A DNA stretch of 64,000 nucleotides, taken from positions 43,176,758-43,240,757 of the forward strand of contig OX485805.1 of the NCBI GenBank assembly GCA_950295325.1. The letters run 5' to 3'. A model generated the notes under the pieces. That model was not told the origin of the DNA. It was given only the letters and a program-made list of their open reading frames with translations, and did no database searches. Both the position numbers and the translations under genes were made by a program. Of the stretch, positions 24,116 to 35,330 are shown in pieces. Source of the DNA: Polytrichum commune. Taxonomy: Eukaryota; Streptophyta; Polytrichopsida; Polytrichales; Polytrichaceae. Each line of letters starts with the position of its first letter. Position 1 is the stretch's first letter.

Positions 24116-24421
24116 CCCACGGGTGTTCACCCGTGGACTGTGCACTCGCCAAGTGCAGAGGCCCACGGGTGAACACCCGTGGGCGTCTCCACTCATCTGG
24201 TTGGAAGTGCCCACGGGTGTTCACCCATGGGCCTGACCACTCACCAAGTGGAGAAACCCACGGGTGAACACCCGTGGGCGTCTCCACTCATGTGGTTGGA
24301 AGTGCCCACGGGTGTTCACCCGTGGGCCCTGGCACTCACCTGGTGGGGAGGCTCACGGGTGAACACCCGTGGGCACTTCCAACCAGATGAGTGGGGACGC
24401 CCACGGGTGAACACCCGTGGG
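24116..24421. repeat. B-type palindrome array, seven copies, about 47-bp spacing
   Basis: 22-bp palindromes start at 24,116, 24,162, 24,210, 24,257, 24,305, 24,352 and 24,400. The two arms are CCCACGGGTG and CACCCGTGGG with a central TT or AA, so orientation is defined and mostly alternates. The spacers are themselves repeated and carry CACTCAC and CANNTG-type motifs. The array lies in the 5' intron of copy B's gene. Confidence 0.9.
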
Positions 24422-24767
24422 CCTCTCCACTCATGAAAGTTTGAGAAGGGGACTTCATCAAATTCTAATCCACCTCCATAATGAATTTGATACGAGCGTA
24501 AAACATTGATTTTGCGTAATCTTATTGGTGTGGAGTCAAGGTTGTTATGTTATTTCATATTAATTTATTTCAAAATGGCATATTCTTGCCATTCACACCT
24601 TTCCCAAAGTTTTAAAACTTTTAGATTTATTTCATTTCTCTATATGAAATTATAAAGTTCAATAAGTCCACTCATGCAATAGTCAAAAGCATTAATCCAC
24701 GTTCCAACTTGCATCTTTGATTTTTTCATTTTCCAACCACCCATGTGGTGGGAAGAGCCCACGGGTG

Positions 24768-24920
24768 GTCACCCGTGGGCCTTGGCACTCACCAGGTGGA
24801 GAGGCCCACGGGTGAACACCCATGGGCCCTGGCACTCACCTGGTGGGGAGACTCACGGGTGAACACCCGTGGGCTTTACACTCACCTGGTTGGAAGTGCT
24901 CACGGGTGTTCACCCGTGGG
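24768..24920. repeat. Second B-type palindrome array, four copies
   Basis: Palindromes lie at 24,768-24,789, 24,805-24,826, 24,852-24,873 and 24,899-24,920, with the same spacers as the first array. Together, 11 sites lie upstream of the start codon at 25,101. Confidence 0.9.
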
Positions 24921-25100
24921 CCTGTGCACTCACCAAGTGGAGAAGCCATGGTTTGATAACTTTCTCTTGGTTTTTTTATGTACACATAGTTGTTAGGTCT
25001 TTGCATACATTTGAAGGTTCTAGACATAATCATGTGATAGACAGTTGGTGTTTCATTCAGGTGCATAGAGGTGTCGAAGTGATATCTCATTTGAATAGAG

Positions 25101-26535
25101 ATGGCAAGAACTAAGCAAACAACTCGTAAAGGTATAACCACAATACCTATGTGCACATGAATGTTATATGATTTATACAATTCGTGATCATATTAAAATG
25201 CGCGGGGTACTAACACGTGCATGTTCTTCTACAGTATCTGGAGGTGCAGGCAGAGCGGTGAGTTACGATATTGAAGTTTTGAGCCCCGATTTGCAATGGT
25301 TCATACAGTACAGTGGTTTCGGGGAGACAACTGTACTCTCGCTGTACACGAAGAGTGGCCCTAATTCCACATGGAGAAAGTACCTGAAGGCAAAGCATGT
25401 ATTGGACATTCAAGCGGATGGGAACTGTGTATTGATAATGTGCAAGTCGTTAGAACGGAAGAAGGAGTTCAAGGTTGCAGGATTCGTGGAGGCTTTTTCA
25501 TATGCGGAGGTGAATGAAGAGCTCAACACCGAGGGAGAGAACATCCGCTTATTGAACGGTGAATTTCTCACCTATTGTATAGAATATTCTGAGACAAATG
25601 AGCACACCAAGACCGTTGAGGAGAGATCAGCAATGATCGAGCAAGACTACAAGTCTGCTCTACGACGAGTGAAGGTTATAGTTGAGGAGGCAAAGGCGGC
25701 AAGGTTGGAAGCAGCTTTGAAGAAGAAGCAAATCCGCGATGGGAAGAAGAAGGATCCTGCTGATGTTCGTGCAGCCTCGTCTAGGAAGAAGACGAGACCC
25801 GATGAAGGACAGGAATTAATTGTTGAAGACACTCCCAGCGAGGACGTTGTAACCAAGAGAGGCAAAAAGAAAGCAGCCGACGATAGTCCCTTTCTTGAAC
25901 TCGAGAAGATTCCGAAGCGATCAATGCATGGGCCTCCAGACAAATCGGTTGGAGACAGGTTGATGGATATGGACTTGTTCAAGAACAAGTACAATAGGGT
26001 GTGGATCTTCGGGGAAGGCGTGAATGAATTTGTGAATATTGACAATATAGAGCGTGGAGATGCATGGTATAATTGCCGACCCATATCCGAGGCGCATTTG
26101 AAGGAGATGAAGACATGGTTATTCAACTATGCATTCATTCCGAAGATTCACCCCAACTTCCTGACAATCGTTCCTTCGGATAGGCGAAGAAAACCGACAA
26201 ATTTTGAGGAGGTGAAGGACAAATCGTTCCACGTGATAAATGGACAACACACGTTAGCCGCCTGTCTTGAGTATGTAAATGACCCCAGCAACACAGACGA
26301 GGTGAAGAGGTTTTTCTCGAAATGGCCCTGTAATATGGTCTGGGCACCTGAAGGTGATGACGACCCTCTGTTCCACCTTTCTGGCGTTCTGAACTTGGAT
26401 AGTGAATACATGAAGCATTTTCCATCATTTACGGAGTGCATTTAGTACGCTAGAAAGACTTGGATTAGGCGAGGAAGACCTGACCGAACGGTACGCGAGA
26501 AGTCCAACAACACGGAAGTTTTTAAGAGATGGAAG
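25101..26535 (+). CDS. Copy B exon 1a/1b: H3-tail-like start, N-terminal and ParB/Srx-like domains
   Basis: The 31-base exon 25,101-25,131 joins 25,235 (donor GTATAACC, acceptor TTCTACAG) and begins M-ARTKQTTRKVSGGAGRA. Histone H3 begins ARTKQTARKSTGG, so 10 of 13 residues match, including R2, K4, R8 and K9. The domain that follows corresponds to the N-terminal domain of A and C. A Lys-rich linker comes next. The ParB-like part has YNCRPISEAHLKEMKTWL and HVINGQHTLAACLEY, the best ParB/Srx match of the three. The TAG at 26,443 stops the frame 30 codons before the exon end. Confidence 0.7.
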
Positions 26536-26580
26536 GTATATTTCAAACGTGTAACTTTTGAATTTCTCATTTGTGTGAGT

Positions 26581-26602
26581 CCCACGGGTGTTCACTCGTG
26601 GG
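26581..26602. repeat. B-type palindrome in intron 1
   Basis: A single copy, one mismatch in the right arm (ACTCGTGGG), in the intron equivalent to the one holding a single site in A and in C. Confidence 0.85.
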
Positions 26603-26684
26603 CGACTATCATGTTGTTGGTGATTGATAGAAATACATGAAGGTTTTTTCATAGAGATTGAAACATGGCCGGTGTTTGATACAG

Positions 26685-27963
26685 GCATTCATTACGTGCA
26701 TCATGTGGACGTTCCGCGTGGAGAAGGAGACCAACCTGATCATGAAGCACGTCTTGCCTGTATTGAGCGATGACATTTGGAGGAAGTGGGAGCGGATATT
26801 CAAGGATTACAAGAGTGGTGACTATGTAGACCCGAAGACCGGAGCTCTCATGAAAGAGACTAAGGGTTTTAAATCGAAGGTGGTCAGAGTTTAGGGTTTT
26901 AAATCGAAGGTGGTCAAGAACGATCTGAAGCAATTTCGGGGATAGACGGAGATTGAGCTCGACATGGCAACGGATCAAATCCTCACCACCGAAGATGGAC
27001 AGGAGCACCCTCGGCATACCTTGAAGACTGTGCGCGATTGGGTGGTGAATAGGAAGAAGAAGAATAAAACCTATATCGCAATGGCACATTGTCTAGACCC
27101 GACCCCATTGTATATAGTTAACGTTGATCAGAAGGAGACCATTGATCGGGATTGTTGGAGATTGTGGAAGCTTGCGAATAATTTTGGTAAACTCCAGCGA
27201 GAACGACTTGTGGATTTGCTTGGATCGGAGTACCTTCTTGGCGCTATGAATCCCGCAAGGAAAAGAATACCTATTCCTGACCGGTTTAAAGAAGGAGTGA
27301 GAAACATACTAGGTACGCATAACACCGAGGTTATGCCAGAGCATGTCGTGTTGTCTATTGACAACAACTACAAGTTCAATGGTGGGACAGTGCTTGCACG
27401 CGTACGTGGACACAAGGTTTGTCCCCGGAGTCCAGGTGGGAATAGACACTGGAGGGCGTGTGAATGATGCTTTGGATTCCACTCTACAAGGTCTTCGTCG
27501 TGATTTCCCAGGCATTTTGAACTCCCCCCAGTTGTGGACTGTGATTTCGGAATATCCCGATCGGCATTTCATTCACAATGTACTGAAGACGTATCTACCG
27601 AGCACCGTCCGATTTTGTGATGCCTTCTACCATGGCACTAAAGAGGAGAAAATTGCATCTCGTGATTGCTTCTTCGAGTCGAATGCTCTTCGTGTTACAA
27701 CCTGCATTTTTCCCTATAGAGGCGAATCAAGTTCGGAGGTGGCTGTGCGGCTCTGTGGAGGTCGGAAGATGTTGGACGTCCATGATCCGGGGCGATATAA
27801 ACGGTATTCAGTGAAAAAGGCGTATTCCAATAAGGAGGCCAAGAGTTTATTCAAGGGGGAGTTGAGGATGCAGACCTACATTGATATCATCAAGCCTTCA
27901 TGTCTTGAGGGGTCATTTTTTTTGAATATTTGTGGAGGCAATAAGGCGCATATAGTGGCACAT
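26685..27963 (+). pseudogene. Copy B exon 2: central domain, broken
   Basis: It matches the central domain of A and C: DDIWRKWERIFKDYKSGDYVDPKT aligns with the equivalent WxxW/GD/PDT region. It is interrupted by two TAG codons and a one-base insertion. The basic patch NRKKKNKT and the terminal CGGNKAHIVAH (VFGGTKFMYAAL in A) are preserved. Confidence 0.65.
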
Positions 27964-28069
27964 GCAAGTATTGAGCATTTTTTCCCCTTATTGTTTATTG
28001 AATTTCGCGGTATTATCGTTAGTTTGGATGATGTACTAGATAACCTAAACCACAAACCGAGTGGAGAGG

Positions 28070-28091
28070 CCCACGGGTCAACACCCGTGGG
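28070..28091. repeat. B-type palindrome in intron 2
   Basis: CCCACGGGTC and its partner arm lie in the exon 2-3 intron, the position that holds three sites in A and five in C. Confidence 0.85.
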
Positions 28092-28301
28092 CCTAGACAT
28101 CCACCTGGTTGGAATCCACGTGCACTATATCCACATGGTTGATAGCCACCTGGTTGATAGCCACCTGGTTTATAGGTTTCCAAAAAATTGGTTGGTTGAC
28201 AGTCAACAAGTTGAGAGCGTTGGTTTGATGATTTTCATTTCGCTTTTGATGTAGACAAATTTGATTGAGAAGTTTGTTTTGTCATTCCTTGGTTTTTGCA
28301 G

Positions 28302-30035
28302 GCCTTGGGTATGAAGGTTTTGAATATTGTGCCGGTGGAGATGCTAGAGGTGGCAAAGACGAAAATGATTTCCGCAATTGACTGGAGCCTACAAAGGTGG
28401 AATGAAGAAGGAAAAGTCGTTGCCCAGGACATGGAAGAGGAAGAAGGACGTATCGTGGGGAGAAGCGAGCATGCCAGGGACACAGTTGAAGAGGAGGAAG
28501 AGGAGGAGGAGGAAGAGGAAGAGGTGGAGGACGAAGATAGCCCAATTGTTGTCCTAGGGGAGTCTGAAGAGGAAGAGGAAGAGGAAGAGGAGGAGGAGGA
28601 GGATGATGTCATGGACGAGGTACTTGCGGAGGCCATGGCGGAGGCGGAGGAAGAGGCCTTCAATTACAAGGTATCGGCCATGGCCATGTCCCCGGAGGAG
28701 GTTCCCCACGGGTGTTCACCCGTGGGGGAGGGGGAGGGGGAGGACAAGGACGAGCGGCAAGAGGATGCTTCCAACCTAGAGGAAGTTGTTCGTCCACAGT
28801 CCGAGCACAGTGTCTGTCTCCCTATGGGATCTATCTCGTCCGGGATCCCATCTACACCCGGCCGCGGGTTTGTACAAGTGGATACATCTAGACGAAGTGA
28901 AGAACAACCAGATGTTCAACCTATGGAAGAATCTAACGAGGATGAGCGTCCGCGGTCAGCAGAAGCAGATCAAGTGGGGGCTAATCCTGTTGGAAGGTCT
29001 ACATCGAAACCGTCTGCAAGGAAGAAAATGAAAGCTCCCCGAAGGGGAAGGTCATCTCTACGTCCCCCTAGAGTTGGAGATCATTCACGGTCTTCGGAGG
29101 CAATGGAGCATTCTGGGCTTCATACCGAGGTTGAATTTGGCCAAGTAGCGGATGTGCAGGATGTTCCGCGTGATGCAATCATGTCTGAAGCTGTGCATGT
29201 TGAAGGGGCAAGCACAGATTTGAATGTCAGCTCACCTGTGGAGGACGTTGCCGCTGCCGTTCTCGAGGTCCTAGGCCATGGGCGATCACACCGACATTCC
29301 CCTGATGTTGTGGATGCAGAAGAGCCTACTGTAGCGGCACCATCCAATGAAGCAGAGGAGGTTATTCGAACCGAAGTCATATGCTTGGATAGTGATGACG
29401 ATGTGCCCGAAAGATGCGTAGAACTAGATGTGAGGGTGAAGGTGAGAGATCGAGTTCCACATCGGGTTCGGGGGACGTTTGCTGACTACATGACGGATGA
29501 TTCCGAGGATGAGGATTATGGGAAACCCGGGTACAACAGAGTAAAACTCAACTTTGTTGATGACCCTCACCCGGTGTTTGCTGGGAGACCTAACATGGGC
29601 AAGGAATCGGATGGGAAGGACAAGGTGCATGTTGCCCCATTTGTGGACAAATATTTGGTAGACGTACCCGAGAATGTGCGATTGAATCTGGCGCATTTGT
29701 ACAAGTCGTACGACTATCACAAGATGTTCACTTATCTCTCCACTCCAGCGTTTTGTGAAGCAGTGAAGGTGAAACATATTCTTCATGCTGCTGCATTAAA
29801 GAAAATGAGAAAGAGATGGACAGCGTTCGAAGCTCCCAAACATCGTGAAGAACGAGGTCAATTCGCGGGGTCCTCAGCCGCTCAAGCCGGCAGTGTTGTG
29901 GACTCTACGTTGGAGATCATTGACATTAGTGGAGTGCCAGAGTCTCCAAGGAGGGAAGTCAATGTTGCAGTTGCGGAGTCCTCAAGCCCTCATGTCGAAC
30001 GTGTTGCTGAGGGTCAACCGGCATCGTCCGAAATG
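28302..30035 (+). CDS. Copy B exon 3: Glu-rich, SIM-like segment
   Basis: Open for 578 codons. It starts ALGMKVLNIV, matching MLGLKMYSYI in C. Long Glu runs lie at about residues 65-105. The palindrome at 28,705-28,726 is translated as PHGCSPVGE. A strong SUMO-interaction-like motif EVICLDSDDD lies at about 29,373-29,405. It ends at ATG|GTAATAC, the same junction sequence as copies A and C. Confidence 0.7.
28705..28726. repeat. B-type palindrome inside coding exon 3
   Basis: A perfect copy of the B palindrome lies in frame within exon 3. The corresponding exon also contains family-specific palindromes in A and C. Confidence 0.85.
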
Positions 30036-30245
30036 GTAATACATACTACCTTTCCAATGCAATATTGTGTTTATCTTGGAAGCAAAGTCGTCAAGATTTC
30101 TAAAAGTGTCTTCGCAATAGGTGTTGGTTGCGACAGAACGGGATGTCATTCCACCGAGTTCTCATGACGACCCTGCACATGGTGGGGATCCCCCCCCAAG
30201 CCAAACTCAAGGTATCATATATAGTGTTATTTGAATGCAATTGGT

Positions 30246-30370
30246 CCCACGGGTGAACACCCGTGGGGCCACCTGGTTATACTTTTCAATTTCCATACAA
30301 ATTGTTATCTCTCGAGTAATATTTATATAAGGGATTTTTGATATTGTGCCCACGGGTGTTCACCCGTGGG
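30246..30370. repeat. Two B-type palindromes before the HAD exon
   Basis: Copies at 30,246-30,267 (central AA) and 30,349-30,370 (central TT) lie in an intron between exon 3 and the HAD exon, where A and C each have one copy. Confidence 0.85.
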
Positions 30371-30630
30371 AGATTATGGGTTTGAGCGTGTGGATCTCAT
30401 AAGTCATGTGTGCATGTGGTCACAGGTCATACAGCCACTGCCGGAATACCACCTTCGGTACGATATTTTACTCGATCTCGCAGAACTAATCCATAAATGT
30501 GGAGGCATTATTTTATCTTGCATACTGATGTGTACCCAACGTGTTGTTTCATTCGATAAAAATCATGTAGAATATACATTTTCCTTAGATAGAAATCCTT
30601 TACAATGACTTTCAATTTTGTCATCGCCAG

Positions 30631-31413
30631 ATCCTCACCTCTCCAACCACTGTTGTCCATCGGAGAGAGAAGATATGGTTAGTGCTGGATGTGAACGGGA
30701 TCTTGGTGAGGTCAACAAAGTGCGACAATGTCAACACCAGGAAGACTCTTGAATCACAACATAGCCCTCAGATAACTGGGGAGTTGGCTCCACTCTTTCT
30801 CCCATATAGTGCCCTCATACCTAGGAAAGGACTGGGACGCTTTCTGCGTTTTGTTCTTTCAAACTTCCATGTCGTCATCTGGTCGTCGAAGCTTATGAAG
30901 AATCTTCAGCCAATTGTCCGGCACTTCTTCAATGGTTGTAGACATCCAGAGTATGTGTTTGGGCAAGAATTGTGTCACACTCTGAAGGATGAGAGAGGAC
31001 AAGTTCTTCCTAGTCCTATGAATGCTGATTCAAGCTTCTTCATGAAAGACCTGTGCGCATTTTTTGAGTGGAGCCGGACGCATCCAGTGCCGCATACGAA
31101 GCAACCCAGTCATAGGACTACATTACTTGTTGATGACTCCCCTTACAAATGCATCCCAAACCCTCCTGGGAGCTACATTAACCCTCCCCCATTTATGTCA
31201 ACCCAAAGCTTGGATACTTTGCATAGTTACCTGCAAAGGCTCTTGAGTTCTCAACAGTATGTGCCAGATTTTGTGGGGAGCAACCCTTATCCATCAGGAC
31301 AGGGACCCTTCAATTTAGAGCTGCCAAGTTCTCAAATTTATAAGCAATCATTAGCTAGACATAAAATACTGACTTCTGCCCGTATGGTTCCAGAGGCTCA
31401 GATGTTAATGTAG
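30631..31413 (+). CDS. Copy B HAD/NIF-type domain
   Basis: Open for 260 residues after acceptor CGCCAG. Motif I is WLVLDVNGIL, motif II VVIWSSK, motif IV LLVDDSPYK. As in A and C the second motif I Asp is Asn. The C-terminus diverges (no NKLI end). It is joined to exon 3 through two short exons (30,121-30,211 and 30,426-30,457) that keep the frame open. Confidence 0.72.
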   Translation: MLTSPTTVVHRREKIWLVLDVNGILVRSTKCDNVNTRKTLESQHSPQITGELAPLFLPYSALIPRKGLGRFLRFVLSNFHVVIWSSKLMKNLQPIVRHFFNGCRHPEYVFGQELCHTLKDERGQVLPSPMNADSSFFMKDLCAFFEWSRTHPVPHTKQPSHRTTLLVDDSPYKCIPNPPGSYINPPPFMSTQSLDTLHSYLQRLLSSQQYVPDFVGSNPYPSGQGPFNLELPSSQIYKQSLARHKILTSARMVPEAQMLM

Positions 31414-31655
31414 ATTCCCTATTGGGGCCGCCTATAGTGCACATTTGCACTATCGGTACATTGTATTTGAAATAAGTGGATCTGAAACTTTGTTGCCTTT
31501 CAACTTCATTTGAAACTTGTTTTGGTTTTGTGGATTTTCTTCATGCAAACATGTCATGGTCATGAATGTATCTCACTGGGATTCTACTACTTTGCAACAC
31601 TGCGGTGTTAGAGAATACCCGACTATTTCCAACCACAGTGAATGTCTGGCATTGT

Positions 31656-33058
31656 CCCACGGGTGTTCACCCGTGGCAATGTGGTAGTTGATGCAATGAA
31701 TGTATCAGGCCACTTGGACAATGTTAGTTGTGATTTTGGGAATTATGGTTGTCATAGCGAATTTTAATATGTAGGACTTAGTCGGCTATAATTCATATGT
31801 TTTGAACATGTTCATCTTTACTACAGGGCAACGGACGGGCTCCTCTTGCACATAATGTCCTTCTTCCATGGACTCTTATGTTATTGTATCCTAACAGCAT
31901 TCCCCATTCCAAACGTGACCTAAGAACTATATTGCCAGTCCACCATGTCGACAACGTCCTCCGGATGCTAACGCCGACTTCGCCGAAGTGACATCTCCAT
32001 GCCCTGAGGTAATTCATTTTCCATATGAATCCCAATTTTTTTAGTTGTGTTTCATCGACGGGATTCTAATATCAATTTGTCGTTTGTTGTGTTAGACACA
32101 TATGCTCCAAACACGCGATGTTGCGCTCGCGGTTGCGGTGGCTGTTCCGGTCGTGGTTGAGGAGGCTGTTCCGGTCGATGTTGCGGGTCCGGTCACACGC
32201 GCTCGGGTGAAGAGACACCTTTCTCTCCAAACCACTCACCCCAGTGAGCCCACGGGCTCGGGAAATAGTTCTGGATGTTGGAGGTGTAGTTCACCCAATA
32301 CCACCTCATCCATGTCTGATTACGTGGCTGCAAGGGTGAAACAACTTCGAGAAGCTATAGTTTTGATGGAGGAGAAAAAACGGCTTGAAGAAGTCAAGCG
32401 CAAGCAATGTACTATAGCTCAAAGACAACCTCATGACAAGATGTTGAAAATGATTAAGGATTCATACTCCTCTTGTAGATAGCCGGACCTTTATGGTGAT
32501 AGATTTTCCACGGGTGTTCACCCGTGGATACAACAATTCATATACTTTGTTCACATTTTTTGTGCCCACTGTGGCATCTATGATTCATTCAAATGATTTT
32601 TTGACCCTCATTTGTGTAGTCGGATATGACATGTAGACCTTCCTTCATGTGTTATGGATCTTGCATCGTGTGTTGCATGGCGTTGATTGTTCACGGGCGT
32701 TCACTCGTGGTTAGATGTATTTGTATTCTCTGAGTAGTATTAAGTGCCCATGATAGCTTTTATGATTAGACCCATTATATTTGCATACATTTGTTGACAT
32801 GCGCATGGTTGTTCCTTAGTGGTGTCGACTTATGTTGTATTATGGATATAGGCTCATCTGTTGCGGGGTGTTGGTTGGTCACGAGTGAACACCCGTGGTG
32901 ACAACTGGGCTAAGTTTTTATGTGGGCTAGAATATGCATTATTTTAGCTTATATATATACACCAATGTGCATGAAATAGTGTGTTAGTCTATGTTGATGA
33001 CCTTCCTCTTGTTCTAAACCTTGTCAATGATGGCAATTCACGGGTATTTACTCGTGAA
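31656..33058. repeat. Scattered B-type palindromes, 3' region of copy B
   Basis: Good copies lie at 31,656-31,677 and 32,507-32,528. Decaying copies lie at about 32,690-32,711, 32,878-32,899 and 33,037-33,058. Similarity falls with distance from the gene. Confidence 0.75.
31827..32482 (+). CDS. Copy B small downstream gene
   Basis: Two exons (31,827-32,008 and 32,096-32,482) have clean splice signals (CTACAG acceptor, GAG|GTAATT donor, GTGTTAG acceptor). The second encodes a Val/Ala-rich stretch, a Ser/Thr-rich middle and a basic coiled coil (VKQLREAIVLMEEKKRLEEV). Position and general character match the small genes of A and C, but residue identity is low. The first exon frame is uncertain. 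Confidence 0.4.
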
Positions 33059-33059
33059 C

Positions 33060-34500
33060 CACGTTCCCAATGCACGTTCCCATCGGTACGAATTGTCTCA
33101 TAATGGCCCAATTGGCTCATTTTAGTTAATATCCCCATAAACTCTTAAAGCTCACAATATGTCAATTGTAAAGTGTGCACACAACATTACTCCATTCTCA
33201 AGCATGCAACTATGACAATGACTAACCTTTGTGGAAGTCATTAATGAAATTTCAAGCACAAATGTCACATTCTAGTTCATTCTTCCAAGGATGTTTGAAC
33301 CTATCCTCAAATACAATTTATTCTTAGCATTGTTTATGAGCAAAACATGCAAAGTTGGGAATGTATGTCCTCATAACATTCACAAAATCAAATGTTCCTT
33401 TCATTAGTATATAATGTGTAATTATTTCAAATAACATATTCACATGATAAAGATCGTATGTACTATAACCTTGTTATTAGTCTCCACGTACTAAGGATGA
33501 CCTGATTATGACCACTATATCACATGTTCGCTTTAGTGAGTTTAGACCCTAAACGTTCACACAACCGTATTTCTCATCCTCCAATTTAAATGTTGTCATG
33601 ACTACAAAAATTTGTATTTAAATTTACAAGCACTAAGGCCCTGTCATTTGACATACGTGCCAATCATTTATGGCTTGTGGTGCAACAAGTCCCAATTTAT
33701 TGTTTTTATTTGAACTTGCTTTACCTCTGCCAACAAACCCTAAACCCTAAACCCTAAACCCTAATATATGTTGTTTAATGTATGTGGAGCGACCATTGAC
33801 CAATAAAGTGTTTACTTGAATGGCTTCAGATGATGTTGAACTCATGGGGGTGTAGGGATTACATTTGTAATCATTATGCTTCTCATGTCTTCCATATAAA
33901 TATATTAATGTTTCATAGTATAAATCAAACAACCGATTTTTCTGTTTTTCCCAAAAAAACTATGACAAGTTGTCAATACATTTTGCCTAATTCCATATTA
34001 TAATAATTGACGATACATAAACTTGTGTAATTGAGTTAGTGTAATGCTACTTATTAGGGGATCTCTGATAGGCTATAGCCTTGTCCTCCAACATTAAACA
34101 ACATAGAAATTACAATACGTATTCATATTATCAAACCATGTAAATGGTTACCATACTAATAATATTAAACATTGTAATTGCCTTTGAGCATTTGTGATTC
34201 CATATGTCTACACATGCACAATTATAAAACATATCATGGCTTAATCTCAATGTTAGCAATTCCAATTAAGGACCATTCAATTCAATACATTGAAATCAGA
34301 GTTGGGAAAGATGTTCAACTAAGATGACATAGTTCAATGTGAAATGAATTGTGTTCTTTATCTAAAGTCTCTAAACGGCTTAGAAGCCAATAAGTTGAAG
34401 TACTTTGGAAAATTAAAGATTTTGTGCAATACCTTAGGCTATGGACATGTTTCGGAACAAATTAAATGCCGCTAAAGGAAGTGTGGTAAGGGTTTAGGAT
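33060..34500. other. Spacer between copies B and C
   Basis: AT-rich, no gene seen. It contains a clean telomere-like tract at 33,735-33,764. No AACACTATATTCG end was found, so the left end of copy C is missing or too decayed to see. Confidence 0.5.
33735..33764. repeat. Interstitial telomere-like repeat, four CCCTAAA units
   Basis: Four consecutive perfect CCCTAAA units, the plant/moss telomere repeat, in an internal position. Confidence 0.85.
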
Positions 34501-34749
34501 TAGGGCTGCCCCGTAACCCTATTTGCGTGGATGCCCTAATCCAATGGGCACCCTAAAGCCGAGTTGTAGGACCTTTGCCCAAGGGCAACAAAACCCGAAA
34601 GGTCGCCCTTTCCGGGTCTTTTTCACCTCTTCGCACCAAGTGAGCTCCGCGCCGCTCCTGGAAGCGCCGCCTCCACAAAGCGACGCGTGCTTTCGCACAT
34701 TCTCCTCCTCCCTCCTTTCTGTTTCATTAGCGTGTAGTTTCCACTTCCA

Positions 34750-35330
34750 TGCGCCATAGTTTGTGAGTTTAGGGTGTTGATAGCTTGAGTGATTCTTGTG
34801 TGATTCCTCTCTTTGTTGTGGGGTTCAGAGTGTTGTGGGTTTGAGAGTGTTAAGGGTTTCAAAGTGTTGAGGGTTTCAAAGGGTTTGAAAGTGTTGTGGG
34901 TTTGAGAGTGTTGATAGCTTCAAAGTGTTGAGGGTTGAGGTTTGAGAGTGTTGATAGCTTCAGAGTGTTGAGGGTTGAGGGTTTCAGAGTGTTGATAGCT
35001 TCAGAGTGTTGAGGGTTGAGGGTTTCAGAGTGTTGATAGATTCAGAGTGTTGAGGTTTTAGAGTGTTGATAGATTCAAAGTGTTGAGGTTTTAGAGTGTT
35101 GATAGATTCAAAGTGTTGAGGTTCTAGAGTGTTGATAGATTCAAAGTGTTTGAGGGCTTTAGAGTGGTGATAGATTCAGAGTGTTGAGGGTTTTAAAGTG
35201 TTCATAGATTCAGAGTGTTGAGGGTTTTATATTGTTGATAGATTCAGAGTGTAGGTGGTTGTGAGATTAAGAGTGTTGATAGATTCAGAGTGTAGATGGT
35301 TGTGAGTTTGTGAAATTGTGATATTGAGAT
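34750..35330 (+). repeat. Minisatellite in the copy C leader
   Basis: Units of roughly 35-45 bp are built from 'agagtgttga', 'gggtttcagag' and 'gatagcttc/attc'. They fill the presumptive 5' UTR of copy C, replacing the CT-rich leaders of A and B. A donor (CAG|GTAATTTT) at 35,563 begins the 5' intron that ends at 37,254. Confidence 0.75.

Larger units (their letters stand above)
25101..31413 (+). pseudogene. Copy B large multidomain gene, with histone H3-like N-terminus
   Basis: Exons 25,101-25,131; 25,235-26,535; 26,685-27,963; 28,302-30,035; 30,121-30,211; 30,426-30,457; 30,631-31,413 splice in consistent phase to about 1,749 codons. The order of domains is the same as in element A. Damage: in-frame TAG at 26,443-26,445, TAG at 26,892-26,894 created by a 30-bp tandem duplication (units from 26,864 and 26,894), TAG at 26,943-26,945, and one extra base near 27,380-27,460 (exon length is 3n+1). 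The donor after exon 2 is GC (CAT|GCAAGT) at exactly the position where A and C have GT. The N-terminal and third exons and the HAD exon are open. Probably a recent pseudogene, though truncated products including the N-terminal domain remain possible. Confidence 0.7.
23150..33060 (+). mobile_element. Copy B: relative of element A, ends not found
   Basis: The stretch holds a CT-rich leader, a palindrome array in the 5' intron, the large multidomain gene and the small downstream gene in the same order and orientation as element A. It uses its own palindrome (half-site CCCACGGGTGT). No DUF7869-like gene and no AACACTATATTCG end were found, so it is either an old, end-less copy or a non-mobile paralogue. 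The boundaries given are the limits of the leader and the last palindrome. Confidence 0.5.

Noticed and set aside
24116-24920. CRISPR-like repeat-spacer array
   Set aside because: The repeats are palindromic and the spacers are themselves repeated. The context is a spliced eukaryotic gene without cas genes.
28235-28663. Ser-rich minus-strand frame
   Set aside because: Antisense of the Glu-rich codons of copy B exon 3.
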